This document shows positions 36,292 through 46,686 of a DNA stretch of 64,000 nt, piece after piece. The notes below the pieces were generated by a model. It worked only from the letters and a program-made list of their open reading frames with translations, ran no database searches and was not told where the DNA came from. The stretch lies in NCBI RefSeq assembly GCF_007993815.1, contig NZ_VJWE01000019.1:1-64000 (forward strand). The letters are read 5' to 3'. A program made the translations under genes and the position numbers. This DNA comes from Acidovorax delafieldii. GTDB taxonomy: Bacteria; Pseudomonadota; Gammaproteobacteria; Burkholderiales; Burkholderiaceae_C. Position 1 is the stretch's first letter; each line of letters begins with the position of its first letter.

Positions 36292-38529
36292 TCAGCGATA
36301 GGGGCGAGGCGCCTGGGCGCACAGCCAGGCCTCGATCTCATCGGATGGTAGCGGCTTGCCGAACAGGTAGCCCTGCATGACCGGGCAGCCGTGGGCCTGC
36401 AGCCACTGCTGCTGGCCGGTGGTCTCCACCCCCTCAGCCACCACCACCATGCCCAGGCTGTGCGCAATGCTCAGCACCGACACCGTGAGGGCGCGCGCCG
36501 TGGCGCTGGTGGTGAGGTCCTGCACAAAAGCCATGTCGAGCTTGAGCTCGCTGATGGGCAGGCGGTGCAGGTAGCTCAGGCTGGAATAGCCGGTGCCGAA
36601 GTCATCCAGCGACAGCTTGAAACCCTGGTGGTGCAGGGCCTCGATGTTCTGCAGCGTGACGGGTCGCGCATCCATCATCACACTCTCCGTGATCTCCAGC
36701 AGCACATCGCTGGCGCGCAGGCCATGGCGCTGCAGCGCATCACTGATCTCCTGCGCAAACTCCGGCCGGTGGAAGCTGCGGCCCGACAGGTTGATGGCCA
36801 CGCAGGGCACGTCGTGGCCTGCAGCGCGCCAGGCCGCCAGCTGGCGGCAGGCTTCGTCCAGCAACCACAGGGTCAGCTCATGGATCAGCCCGGCGTCCTC
36901 GGCCACGGGGATGAACTGCGACGGCGGCACCATGCCCCACTGCGGGTGGTTCCAGCGCGCCAGAGCCTCCACACCGTGCAATGTGCCGGGGGAGCTGCTG
37001 AGAACCTGCGGCTGGTAGTGCAGCGTGAGGCTGCGGTCGGACAGTGCCTGCTGCAGCGCGCGCTCCAGCGAGGCGCGCTCCTGGGCACGGCGGTTCATCT
37101 CGGCGCTGAACAGCTGCAGGCTGTGGCGATGGTCGCTTTTGGCCTGGTGCATGGCTTGGTCGGCATGGCGCAGCAGGGTGTCGATGGTGTCTCCATCGTT
37201 CGGAAACATCGCAATGCCGATGCTCGCGTGGGGCACATGGGTCTGCCCGAAGATGTCCAGCGGCTGGGCAATGTCGTGCAGCACGCGCTGGGCGCTTTGC
37301 ACGGCCTGTTCGGTGGTGCATTCGGAGAGCAGCAGCACAAATTCGTCGCCCGACAGGCGCGCGATCAGGTCACGCGCACGCAGGCCTTGGGTCAGGCGCT
37401 GGGCCACCTCGCTCAGCAGCGCATCGCCTGCGGCGTGCCCCTGGGTGTCGTTGATCTGTTTGAATCGGTCCAGGTCCAGAAACAGCAGCGCGCCGGTATG
37501 GCGCCCCCGCTGCAGGTCGGCCAGCGCCCGCTCTCCACTGCTGCGAAACAGGGCCCGGTTGGGCAGCCCCGTCAGCACATCAAAAAACGCGAGCTGGTGG
37601 ATACGCTCGTGTGTGCTGTTGCGTTCGATGGCCAGCGCACACAGGTGCAGGCATACATCGACAAGGCGCTGATGCAGCGCGTCGGGTGCGCGCGGTTCGC
37701 GGAAGTAAAACGCAAAGGTGCCAATCGGCTGACCCCAGTGGTCGCGAATGGGGCTGGACCAGCAGGCGCGCATGCCGCTCGGGGCAAACAATTCCTGGTA
37801 GTCAGCCCAGAGGGGGTCTGTGGCCATGTCGGTGACCACCACGGGTGCGTTGCGGAAGGCGGCGGTGCCACACGACCCTACCTTGGGGCCAATCGCCAGT
37901 CCGTCCAGCGCGCGGCTGATGGTGGCTGGCAGGCTGGGCGCTGCCAGCGGGTGCAACCGGCCTTGTGCATCTACCGCCAGGATGGAGGCGGTGACCTCGG
38001 GCGCGATGCGTTCGACCTCGCGGCAGACCAGGGCCATCAGCTCGGGCAGGGGCAACTCGTTGACCATGCCCTCCAGCACATGCGTCTGCAGGACCTCGTG
38101 CATCTTGGTGAGCGTGATGTCGGTGAGGATCGAAATGCTGCCCCCCGGTCCGCCGGAGCTTTCGTCGGACGCATTGATCACCAGGGACACCCAGCGGGGC
38201 TGCCCCGCCTTGCTGTAAAGCAAGGTATCCGTGCGAAAACTGCCTTTGGCCAGCACATTGCCCCGGATGCTTGCGAGCAGATCCGGATCGGAGTGGGGTC
38301 CCAGCAAGACCTCGCTCAGGTGCCGGCCCAGCACCTCGGCGGGCTGGTAGCCAAATAATCGCGTGAACCCTTCGTTGATATAGACCACACACTTGGAGCT
38401 GTTGGTCATCACCACAGCGTTGTCGCTGGCGTCCAGTGCGCGGCGAAGGGGAGCATCTGCCAGGGCGGCAGTCAGAAGGGTGCGGGAAGGTGATGTCGGA
38501 CCCGGAGAGGGTGGCGCGAGGGCGGGCAT
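36292..38529 (-). CDS. PAS-GAF-GGDEF-EAL protein (cyclic-di-GMP turnover)
   Basis: 745 residues, no membrane segment: PAS (about 28-145), GAF (about 150-300), GGDEF (about 310-475), EAL (about 490-735). The active-site motif of the cyclase is SGDEF (393-397) instead of GGDEF; the rest (LDLDRFKQIND, TGLPNRAL) is intact. The EAL domain keeps EALARW (521 onwards), the catalytic glutamates in LLEITESVM, and DDFGTGYSSLSYLHRLP with ELKLD. So phosphodiesterase activity is likely, with the GGDEF part weakly active or regulatory. PAS and GAF suggest sensing of a small ligand or oxygen. Start ATG 38529. Confidence 0.9.
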   Translation of the reverse strand: MPALAPPSPGPTSPSRTLLTAALADAPLRRALDASDNAVVMTNSSKCVVYINEGFTRLFGYQPAEVLGRHLSEVLLGPHSDPDLLASIRGNVLAKGSFRTDTLLYSKAGQPRWVSLVINASDESSGGPGGSISILTDITLTKMHEVLQTHVLEGMVNELPLPELMALVCREVERIAPEVTASILAVDAQGRLHPLAAPSLPATISRALDGLAIGPKVGSCGTAAFRNAPVVVTDMATDPLWADYQELFAPSGMRACWSSPIRDHWGQPIGTFAFYFREPRAPDALHQRLVDVCLHLCALAIERNSTHERIHQLAFFDVLTGLPNRALFRSSGERALADLQRGRHTGALLFLDLDRFKQINDTQGHAAGDALLSEVAQRLTQGLRARDLIARLSGDEFVLLLSECTTEQAVQSAQRVLHDIAQPLDIFGQTHVPHASIGIAMFPNDGDTIDTLLRHADQAMHQAKSDHRHSLQLFSAEMNRRAQERASLERALQQALSDRSLTLHYQPQVLSSSPGTLHGVEALARWNHPQWGMVPPSQFIPVAEDAGLIHELTLWLLDEACRQLAAWRAAGHDVPCVAINLSGRSFHRPEFAQEISDALQRHGLRASDVLLEITESVMMDARPVTLQNIEALHHQGFKLSLDDFGTGYSSLSYLHRLPISELKLDMAFVQDLTTSATARALTVSVLSIAHSLGMVVVAEGVETTGQQQWLQAHGCPVMQGYLFGKPLPSDEIEAWLCAQAPRPYR

Positions 38530-38733
38530 GGAGATCCCAAAAATCGATGTTTACATGCTAACAAGCGTCCAGAACCCTGCCAAGCAGGATATGTCATGCC
38601 TGTGCAAACGCGCCACGTATCGGGCGTGTGGTGCCTCGTGGGTGCGGTGACGTAGCAGCTGTGGGGGAGTACACCACAGCAAACCGGTGTGGCCGTGCGT
38701 CGGGCACCCGGGGCTCTGGGATAATCCCGCCCC

Positions 38734-39831
38734 ATGAGCGGCAACACCATCGGTACCCTATTCGCAGTCACCAACTTTGGTGAATCCCACGGCCCGGCCA
38801 TTGGCTGCGTGATCGACGGCTGCCCGCCCGGCATGCCGCTCACCGAGGCTGACATCCAGGCCGACCTGGACCGGCGCCGCCCTGGCACCAGCCGCCACGT
38901 CACGCAGCGCAACGAGCCCGACGCGGTGGAGATCCTCTCTGGCGTGTACGAGGGCAAGACCACCGGCACCCCCATCGCCCTGCTGATCCGCAACACCGAC
39001 CAGCGCAGCAAGGACTACAGCAACATCGCCGAGAGCTTTCGCCCCGGCCACGCCGACTACACCTACTGGCACAAGTACGGCATCCGCGACCCGCGCGGTG
39101 GCGGCCGCTCGTCGGCCCGCCTGACGGCGCCCACGGTGGCCGCAGGCGCCGTGGCCAAGAAGTGGCTGGCACAGCAGTACGGCGCCCAGTTCCGCGCCTG
39201 CATGACGCAGCTGGGCGAGCTGCCCATCCCGTTCGAGAGTTGGGATCACGTACGCGCCAACCCCTTCTTTGCCCCCGTGGCCGACGTGCAGCAGTACGAG
39301 GACTACATGGACGCCCTGCGCAAGGCCGGTGACTCGTGCGGCGCCCGCATCCGTGTGCAGGCCACGGGCGTGCCAGTGGGCCTGGGCGAGCCGCTGTATG
39401 ACAAGCTCGACGCCGACATCGCCCACGCCATGATGGGCTTGAATGCCGTGAAGGGCGTGGAGATTGGCGCGGGCTTTGCCAGCGTGGCCCACCGGGGCAC
39501 CATGCACGGCGATTCGATGACGCCGCAGGGTTTTCGCACCAACAACGCCGGTGGCGTGCTGGGCGGCATCAGCACGGGGCAAGACCTGGAGGTGAGCATT
39601 GCGATCAAGCCCACCAGCTCCATCATCAGCCCGCGCGAGTCCATCGATATCCACGGCAAGAGCACCGAGGTGATCACCAAGGGCCGCCACGACCCCTGCG
39701 TGGGCATTCGCGCCGCGCCGATTGCCGAGGCGCTGCTGGCGCTGGTGGTGATGGAGCACGCGCTGCGTCACCGTGCCCAGTGCGGCGATGTGGTGCCACC
39801 TGTGCCGCCGATCCAGGCCTCGTTTCTGTAA
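38734..39831 (+). CDS. aroC: Chorismate synthase
   Basis: Last step of the shikimate pathway: EPSP to chorismate, using reduced FMN. 365 residues. Signatures [18 protein letters not shown] at the N-terminus, the [19 protein letters not shown] segment, and the [14 protein letters not shown] end motif. A possible promoter -10 (GATAAT, 38719-38724) lies just upstream, giving a very short leader. The 5'-nucleotidase gene follows 36 bases later. Confidence 0.96.
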   Translation: MSGNTIGTLFAVTNFGESHGPAIGCVIDGCPPGMPLTEADIQADLDRRRPGTSRHVTQRNEPDAVEILSGVYEGKTTGTPIALLIRNTDQRSKDYSNIAESFRPGHADYTYWHKYGIRDPRGGGRSSARLTAPTVAAGAVAKKWLAQQYGAQFRACMTQLGELPIPFESWDHVRANPFFAPVADVQQYEDYMDALRKAGDSCGARIRVQATGVPVGLGEPLYDKLDADIAHAMMGLNAVKGVEIGAGFASVAHRGTMHGDSMTPQGFRTNNAGGVLGGISTGQDLEVSIAIKPTSSIISPRESIDIHGKSTEVITKGRHDPCVGIRAAPIAEALLALVVMEHALRHRAQCGDVVPPVPPIQASFL

Positions 39832-39867
39832 CACCAACTCCCACCGTCCCTGGGGCGGTGCCTCTGT

Positions 39868-41673
39868 ATGAGCAACCGCTTGTTCCGGGCCTTTTACCGC
39901 AGGGCGCTGGCCGCCTTGGCGGTGCCGCTGTGGCTGGCTGGCTGTAGCGGCATTGCGTCCATCGCCCCTGCGGCGGGTAGCGCGCCGGCCCACATCGACA
40001 TCACCCTCATCGGCTTCAACGACCTGCACGGCAACCTGGAGCCGCCCCACATGGCGCATCGGGTGCAGGGGCCCACAGGCCCGGTGCTGGCACCTGCTGG
40101 GGGCATGGCGTATTTCGCCAGTGCCATGGCAGCCCTCAAGGCCCAGTCGCCGCACCATGCGGTGGTGTCGGCGGGTGACATGGTGGGTGCCTCGCCGCTG
40201 GTGTCGTCGCTGTTCCTGGACGAGCCCACCATTGAGGCCGTCAACCGCATGCAGATCGACTTCAACGCGGTCGGCAACCACGAGTTCGACCGGGGCTGGC
40301 GCGAGCTGCTGCGGCTGCAGAACGGTGGCTGCGAGAAATTCACCTCGCGCGAGCCTTGCCGCATCAGCAAGCCTTTTGAGGGCGCCCAATTTGGCCTGCT
40401 GGCGGCCAACACGGTGCGTGAAGACGGGCGCACCCTGCTGCCCGCCACAGGGCTCAAGCGGTTTACCGAAGGCGGTGTCACCGTCACCATGGGGTTTATC
40501 GGCCTCACGCTGCAGGCCACACCGACCATGGTCAGCCCGTCCGGGGTCGCTGGGCTGCGTTTTGAGGACGAGGCGGCCACGGCCAACGCGCTGATCCCTC
40601 AGCTCAAGGCCCAAGGCGCCGATGTGATTGTGGTGGCCATCCATGAAGGCGGGGGCACCACGGCGGGCGTGCAGGAGACCAGCTGCGCAGGTCTGTCGGG
40701 CGACATCGTGCCCATCCTGGAGCGCCTGGACCCGGCCGTGGATGTGGTGGTCTCGGGCCACACGCACCAGGCCTATGTGTGCGACTACAGCCGCGTGAAC
40801 CCGGCCAAGCCGTTTTTGCTGACCAGCGCAGGCCAGTACGGCACGCTGCTCACCGACATCCAGCTGCGCGTGGATACGCAGACCCGCCGTGTGGTGAGCA
40901 AGACGGCGCGCAATGTGGTGGTGCAGGGCGAGGCCTTCACGGGCGCCCAGGGGCCGGTGCCGCTGACAACGGCCGTGCCGACGTTCCCTGCAGATCCCGG
41001 CGTGCAAAAGATCATCGACACCTACCGCGCTGCCGCCATTCCGCTGGCCCAGCGTCCAGTGGGGCAGGCCCAAGGGGCCATGCGCCGCCAGCCCAACGCG
41101 GCGCTGGAGAGCGTGCTGGGCAATCTGGTGGCGGACGCCCAGCTGCTGGCCACACGAGCGCCTGCGGATGGTGGTGCGCAGCTGTCCTTCATGAACCCGG
41201 GCGGCCTGCGCGCTGACCTGGTGCCGGATGAGCAAGGGCTGGTGCGTTACGGCCAGCTGTATGCGGTGCAGCCTTTTGGTAACCAGCTGGTGATCAAGAC
41301 CTTCACGGGTGCGCAGATCCGCGCGGTGCTGGAGCAGCAGTTCGCCAGCGGTGGCAACACCGTGCAGCGGCCCCGGGTGCTGTCGGTGTCCAGCGGGTTC
41401 AGTTACCGCTACGACCTGAGCCAGCCCGCCGGGGCGCGCATCAGCCACATGGTGCTGAATGGTGCGCCGGTGACAGACCTGCAGTCCGTGCGTGTGGTGA
41501 TGAGCAGCTTTCTGGACAGCGGTGGTGACAACTTCACGGTGCTGACGCAAGGCCAGGACCGGCGCGTGGGTGAGCTGGACCTGGATGCGCTGGAGGCGTA
41601 CTTCCGGCTGCAGAGCCCGGTGGCACCACCCGCTACCCACCGCATCACCCGCGTTGCGCCTGCCGCGCGCTGA
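39868..41673 (+). CDS. 5'-nucleotidase / 2',3'-cyclic phosphodiesterase-type lipoprotein
   Basis: 601 residues. Signal peptide with lipobox LAGC (Cys-26) marks it as a lipoprotein of the outer membrane or periplasm. Metallophosphatase domain (about 45-300): GFNDLHGN, GDMVGASPL, GNHEFDRG and SGHTHQAY supply the two-metal ligands. C-terminal 5'-nucleotidase domain (about 330-590): LSFMNPGGLRADL and VQPFGNQLVIKTFTG. It would release nucleosides and phosphate from extracellular nucleotides. It follows aroC, which is probably incidental. Confidence 0.9.
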   Translation: MSNRLFRAFYRRALAALAVPLWLAGCSGIASIAPAAGSAPAHIDITLIGFNDLHGNLEPPHMAHRVQGPTGPVLAPAGGMAYFASAMAALKAQSPHHAVVSAGDMVGASPLVSSLFLDEPTIEAVNRMQIDFNAVGNHEFDRGWRELLRLQNGGCEKFTSREPCRISKPFEGAQFGLLAANTVREDGRTLLPATGLKRFTEGGVTVTMGFIGLTLQATPTMVSPSGVAGLRFEDEAATANALIPQLKAQGADVIVVAIHEGGGTTAGVQETSCAGLSGDIVPILERLDPAVDVVVSGHTHQAYVCDYSRVNPAKPFLLTSAGQYGTLLTDIQLRVDTQTRRVVSKTARNVVVQGEAFTGAQGPVPLTTAVPTFPADPGVQKIIDTYRAAAIPLAQRPVGQAQGAMRRQPNAALESVLGNLVADAQLLATRAPADGGAQLSFMNPGGLRADLVPDEQGLVRYGQLYAVQPFGNQLVIKTFTGAQIRAVLEQQFASGGNTVQRPRVLSVSSGFSYRYDLSQPAGARISHMVLNGAPVTDLQSVRVVMSSFLDSGGDNFTVLTQGQDRRVGELDLDALEAYFRLQSPVAPPATHRITRVAPAAR

Positions 41674-41676
41674 GGA

Positions 41677-41696
41677 GCACCAAAGGCGTTTGGTGC
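41677..41696. terminator. Hairpin between convergent genes (possible terminator)
   Basis: Perfect 8-base stem GCACCAAA / TTTGGTGC with loop GGCG, four bases after the nucleotidase stop. There is no following T run on either strand, so it may act as an mRNA 3' end stabiliser rather than a terminator. Confidence 0.45.
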
Positions 41697-41720
41697 ACGC
41701 TGCGTGGGGGAGTCCGCCGC

Positions 41721-42623
41721 TTAGTCGTCTGTGCGGCGCAGCGCGCCCAGCCATTGCAGCGGGTTGAAGCCGGTGACCAGCCCGGTCGCCACCAGCACCA
41801 GCGCGCCGCCCCAGAGCATGCCCGGCCCCAGTGCCTCGCCCAGAAAGATATGGCCCCAGGCCACGCCGAACAGCGGGATCATGAAGGCGGAACTCATGGC
41901 GGCCACGGGCGAGACATGTTTGAGGACCCGCAGGTTGAGCCAGTAGGCGAGCCCCGAGGTCACGATGCCCATCACGGCCACGGCGGCCAGCGCCTCGGGA
42001 GTGAAACGTGCGGTGGGCAATGTCCAGGCCGCCCCGGGCAGCAGCAGAACCAGGGCAGCGGCGTGGATGCCGGCCGCGATCGACAGCGGTGACATGCGGG
42101 TGGTCGCCCGCTTCATCCAGGTGAGGGACAGGCCGTAGCACGCCGCAGCGGTCACGCACGCGCCTGCCGCAAGCAGTACCGCCGAGGTGGGCGCCACAGG
42201 CCCCAGCTGCACGATCAGCGCGACCCCTGCAAAGCCGCAGAGGCAGCCCGCCCATTTGCGCGTGCTCAGCGTGTCTTCCTTCATCCAGGCGGCGGCGATC
42301 ACGCCAAACGGCACAGCCATGGTGTTGAGCAGAGAGCTGTAGCCCGCTGGCAGGTGCAGGGCCGCCCAGGCGTACAGCAGAAAAGGCGCTGCCACCGTCA
42401 GCGCACCCAGCCCCAGCAGCTCCCGCCAGTGGCGCCAGGGCCAGGGCTCATCCGCCCAGCGCATGATGCCGATCAGCGTGAGAGTGGCCAGCCCAATGCG
42501 CAGCGCGGCCATCACATTCGGACCCAGTACCGGGCTGGCGATGCGGATGAACAAAAAGGAAGCGCCCCACAGGGCAGACAGCAGCACCAGCTGCAGGAAG
42601 TGGCGGGTTTTCACCGCGCGCAT
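41721..42623 (-). CDS. EamA/DMT family transporter
   Basis: 300 residues with ten predicted helices in two EamA repeats; starts TRHFLQLVLLSALWGASFLF, with the second repeat near residue 155. The family exports or imports amino acids, nucleobases or other metabolites; no substrate can be assigned. ATG 42623 gives the standard N-terminus; the frame extends upstream to 42677. Its gene is flanked upstream by a palindromic repeat copy. Confidence 0.88.
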   Translation of the reverse strand: MRAVKTRHFLQLVLLSALWGASFLFIRIASPVLGPNVMAALRIGLATLTLIGIMRWADEPWPWRHWRELLGLGALTVAAPFLLYAWAALHLPAGYSSLLNTMAVPFGVIAAAWMKEDTLSTRKWAGCLCGFAGVALIVQLGPVAPTSAVLLAAGACVTAAACYGLSLTWMKRATTRMSPLSIAAGIHAAALVLLLPGAAWTLPTARFTPEALAAVAVMGIVTSGLAYWLNLRVLKHVSPVAAMSSAFMIPLFGVAWGHIFLGEALGPGMLWGGALVLVATGLVTGFNPLQWLGALRRTDD

Positions 42624-42674
42624 TGTCAGGCACCTGCGCAGTGCTTGCCGGAGTGTTGGATGGCAGTTTTGATG

Positions 42675-42734
42675 CAAAAAACTGCTTGAAGCGTTAGTCC
42701 ATCATGCTGCGATAGCTATCAAATTAGTAGCAAT
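42675..42734 (+). repeat. Dispersed ~60-bp palindromic repeat, copy 6
   Basis: AAAAAACTGCTTGAAGCGTT, ATCATGCTGCGATAGCTATC, TTAGTAGCAAT. It lies in the gap between the EamA gene and nrdR. Confidence 0.75.
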
Positions 42735-42897
42735 TGCAGAGTAGCTTGCGCGACACACGCGCAGGGCCATGGCAGAACCTGGGAGTGCGCAATGTGTGCC
42801 AACGGTGCCGCGCTCTGCATTGGCCAGACGAGGTAGCAGGGGCGGGGGCTGCGTAGGGGCGGTCATCCGCGTGACGGCCACCCTGGAGCGCGATTGG

Positions 42898-43347
42898 CTA
42901 CTTGCGCACCTCATCCACCATGGCGCGAAAGTCGTCGATGTCTTCAAAGCTGCGGTACACGCTGGCAAAGCGGATATAAGCCACCTTGTCGAGCTTCTTG
43001 AGCTCCCGCATCACCAGCTCGCCAATGCGGCTGGAGATCACTTCGCGCTGGCCCAGGTTGAGCAGCTTTTCTTCGATGCGCTCGATGGCGCTGTCGATCT
43101 GGTCGGTGCTGACCGGGCGCTTGCGCAACGCCAGGTTGAAAGAGCCCAGCAGCTTGCTGCGGTCGTATTCGATGCGCCGGCCGTCCTTTTTGACGATGGC
43201 CGGGAAGTTCACTTCCGGCCGCTCGTAGGTGGTGAAGCGCTTGTCGCACGCGCCGCACTGGCGGCGGCGGCGGATGAAGACCCCATCCTCAGACACCCGC
43301 GTTTCAACAACTTGCGTTTCGAGGTGGCTGCAGAAGGGGCACTTCAT
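42898..43347 (-). CDS. nrdR: Transcriptional repressor NrdR
   Basis: Represses ribonucleotide reductase genes according to ATP/dATP levels. 149 residues, the standard length: N-terminal zinc ribbon with CPFCSH and [15 protein letters not shown], then the ATP-cone domain (about 49-139) with [15 protein letters not shown]. It lies 24 bases after glyA on the same strand, the common glyA-nrdR arrangement, so the upstream ZTP riboswitch may influence both. Confidence 0.96.
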   Translation of the reverse strand: MKCPFCSHLETQVVETRVSEDGVFIRRRRQCGACDKRFTTYERPEVNFPAIVKKDGRRIEYDRSKLLGSFNLALRKRPVSTDQIDSAIERIEEKLLNLGQREVISSRIGELVMRELKKLDKVAYIRFASVYRSFEDIDDFRAMVDEVRK

Positions 43348-43371
43348 GGGCGCTGAGGACCGGCTTGTTGC

Positions 43372-44616
<1,245 letters not shown>

Positions 44617-44654
44617 GATTGGCAGTCCTATGAACTTGTGTCCCTTGAAACAAG

Positions 44655-44804
44655 GGCTGCCCAGGCGAACGGCTGAACGCATGGGGCAGGGCCCCTGCGG
44701 CACGCTTCCCAGTGGTTCACAAGAAGTAGGTTCTTGCTGGTTTCCACGTCAGCGGCAACATCCAGTGGCAGGATGTTGCGCCTATCGCCAGTCGCGTACC
44801 CCGT
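44655..44804 (-). ncRNA. ZTP (pfl motif) riboswitch upstream of glyA
   Basis: On the minus strand the leader shows the pfl/ZTP landmarks in order: CGCGACTGGCG (44786-44796), GTGGAAACCA (44738-44747), ACCACTGGGAAGCGTGCCGC (about 44697-44716), and the 3' block CGTTCGCCTGGGCAGCC (about 44655-44671). The aptamer binds ZTP/ZMP, which accumulates when 10-formyl-tetrahydrofolate is short, and is known upstream of one-carbon genes. A short hairpin (CCCTTG/CAAGGG, 44642-44656) and a possible pairing of GGCAG at its 3' end with CTGCC beside the glyA ribosome binding site suggest translational control (inference). Confidence 0.85.
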
Positions 44805-44889
44805 TAGTGTAGCCGACACGGCGCCAGTGCCGCACCGTCCGAACCGCTGGGCGCCAGGGTTGTTGCCTGGGTGCCGGGAGCCCGCAGGG

Positions 44890-45735
44890 TTACAGGCCAG
44901 GTGTCAGCAAAGCCACCTTGTCGCTGACTGCTGCAGGGGCTGTGGTGCGGGGTACCGCTGCGGGGATGCTCTGCACGGGAGCCTGGGTAGACAAGGAGGG
45001 CGGAGGATTGAAAGGCACTGCGCGACCACCGGCCACCTGGCGCAGGCGTAAATGTTCCGCCATCACCTTGGCGGCATAGCCTCCGTCGTCGGCCATGTTG
45101 CCTGCACCCACATAAAAGCGCAGGCCGCCTTCGAGCGAGCCAGCGCGAGCAATGCATTCCTGCAGCACCTTCACACCGACCCGCAGGTTGCTCACCGGGT
45201 CAAAGGCTGCAAAGTGACCGCCGAAGTTCTGGTACTTGTCAGTGTGCACGCGGGTCATCACCTGCATGAGCCCCTGTGCGCCCACGGCGCTTTCGGCAAA
45301 TGGGTTGAAGCTCGACTCAATGGCCATGATGGCCAGGATCAGGGTGGGGTCGATCTTGGCGCGGGTGCCAATCTCGTAGGCCTCGGCCACCAGAGCGCTC
45401 AGGGGCTCAGGCGCCACGCGGTACTTTTTGCTGAGCCAGAAGGCCACGGCTGCCTGCTCTTTGGGCAGGTCCTTGGGGTTTACCGCCGTAGCGCGCTCGC
45501 TGGCTTCCGGTTCGATGGGCATACCCAGCATTTCAACCTGGCGGGCTTGCAGCCAGTTCATCAGTTGCTCTTCACCAGCCTGGCGCAGGTCGGGCCGTGC
45601 AGTGAGGGCAATGACGACAAAGGCAACGGCCAAGCCGATAAGGGCGAAGCTGTTGTGGGTGATTTCAAGAAAACCTTCGGTCACGTCGGCCGCGAAGGTT
45701 CGCACGCCGGAGACTATTTTTCCTGACGCTGTCAT
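44890..45735 (-). CDS. Membrane-anchored lytic transglycosylase (SLT domain)
   Basis: 281 residues. A membrane segment near residues 28-46 (NSFALIGLAVAFVVIALTA) anchors the protein; the SLT domain (about 115-225) has the catalytic Glu in LAIMAIESSFNPFAES followed by VGAQGLMQVM. The family cleaves peptidoglycan glycan strands to anhydromuropeptides. The tail is Pro/Ala-rich. ATG 45735 has GGAAGAG a few bases upstream. A long AT-rich gap precedes it. Confidence 0.9.
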   Translation of the reverse strand: MTASGKIVSGVRTFAADVTEGFLEITHNSFALIGLAVAFVVIALTARPDLRQAGEEQLMNWLQARQVEMLGMPIEPEASERATAVNPKDLPKEQAAVAFWLSKKYRVAPEPLSALVAEAYEIGTRAKIDPTLILAIMAIESSFNPFAESAVGAQGLMQVMTRVHTDKYQNFGGHFAAFDPVSNLRVGVKVLQECIARAGSLEGGLRFYVGAGNMADDGGYAAKVMAEHLRLRQVAGGRAVPFNPPPSLSTQAPVQSIPAAVPRTTAPAAVSDKVALLTPGL

Positions 45736-46149
45736 AGCTCTTCCTTTCTGAAGCGGGCCAGTGGAGCGGGGCAGTCGCAGTGGACTGTGCTTTGCTGGCA
45801 GATCGCCTGGATTGGTACGCCATCAAGTCCGGGCTGCACGTCTGTGGAGTGCTTGGCGCCCTGGATTGACTTAGCCGGGTTCGGCAGCGATTGGGGTTTG
45901 TACTAGCCCTGTTTTTGGGGCTGGCGGATTCTAGAAGCTCACTAAATGCATAGTCAATACTAACAAAACTATTTTTAAGACATAAAAATTATGAAAAACA
46001 TGTGAAAAATCACAGTTTTTGTGGGGTGAGGGGCTGTTCAGCGCTGTGGGTGGGCCGGTGGTGGCTGACATCACCATGTCAAATTCAATCGGGCTTTTCT
46101 CCGCCATTGAGAATCCGATTTGAGTTGGCCGAGTGAGTTTGATAAGGTG

Positions 46150-46380
46150 GAGGCGCCTGTAGATTTCAGGCATCGCCAGACGAAGCGAAGTCTCCCTCCG
46201 AGGGCATTCAGTGCCAAGGTGCAGCAGATGCCGCTTCCATGGCAACCCCTGGAGGCAATACCTTGCCTCCTCGCCATGCGGACCTTTCTCTCCGCATCGC
46301 GACCGATGGCAAAGACCGTTGTGTCAGCCGTCAAGCCCGGCGGGCAGGCCCTTCAGGCACTGCTCGTCGGGCTTTCTTAT
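46150..46380 (+). ncRNA. Candidate structured small RNA
   Basis: Several stems in tandem: CCTG/CAGG (46156-46170), AGAC/GTCT (46178-46193), GGCA/TGCC (46203-46215), a long stem ATGGC...GGAGGCAA / TTGCCTCC..GCCAT (46239-46277), GCGGA/TCCGC (46278-46295), and a terminator-like stem at 46333-46374. No known RNA family was recognised: not 6S, tmRNA, RNase P or SRP RNA. The strand is inferred from the terminator and is uncertain. Confidence 0.4.
46333..46380 (+). terminator. Probable terminator of the candidate RNA
   Basis: Stem AAGCCCGGCGGGCAG / CTGCTCGTCGGGCTT (one G bulge and a few mismatches) followed by TCTTATT. No protein gene ends just upstream, which is what suggests an RNA gene here. Confidence 0.55.
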
Positions 46381-46686
46381 TGGTGCTTCGCCTTGTGGGT
46401 GGGCGGCGCTGTCTTATATATAGATAATGGGGGCTGTTCCCTAGAGCGGCGACCCTTCGCCCGGAGTGTCGCGCGGCGTTCTCGCAGAGGTCCATCGGCG
46501 GGGCGGCCTGCCTCGCAAAGCCTTGTGCCAGATCACCTGGCTGGTGTGGACGATGCTCCCCGCCATGGCTTGCTGGCCCAATCCGGTGAAAATAGCCCTT
46601 TTGTTGCCCTGGCGTGCGCATGGTGCGGTCGCTCGGGCACGGCCCCAGGCCCTGCGCCAGGGATGCCTTCGTAATCCATTGGATCC

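Larger units (their letters stand above)
45736..46686. other. 951-base gap with AT-rich island and possible RNA gene
   Basis: No convincing protein gene. About 45940-46020 is strikingly AT-rich for this genome and probably holds promoters. A compact series of hairpins at 46150-46380 ends in a terminator-like structure (listed separately). The stretch 46440-46686 is GC-rich again; open frames there have no recognisable family and no ribosome binding site. Confidence 0.5.

Noticed and set aside
36391..38358. 655-codon plus-strand frame opposite the GGDEF-EAL gene
   Set aside because: No signature, no ribosome binding site; the minus-strand gene has four clear domains.
38758..42255. 1165-codon minus-strand frame across aroC, the nucleotidase and part of the EamA gene
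   Set aside because: Long only because of high third-position GC; covers three clear genes and shows no domain.
46120..46674. 184-codon open frame in the long gap before the DUF349 gene
   Set aside because: Rich in Arg, Ser and Pro with no family; overlaps the hairpin series and lacks a ribosome binding site, so an RNA is more likely than a protein.
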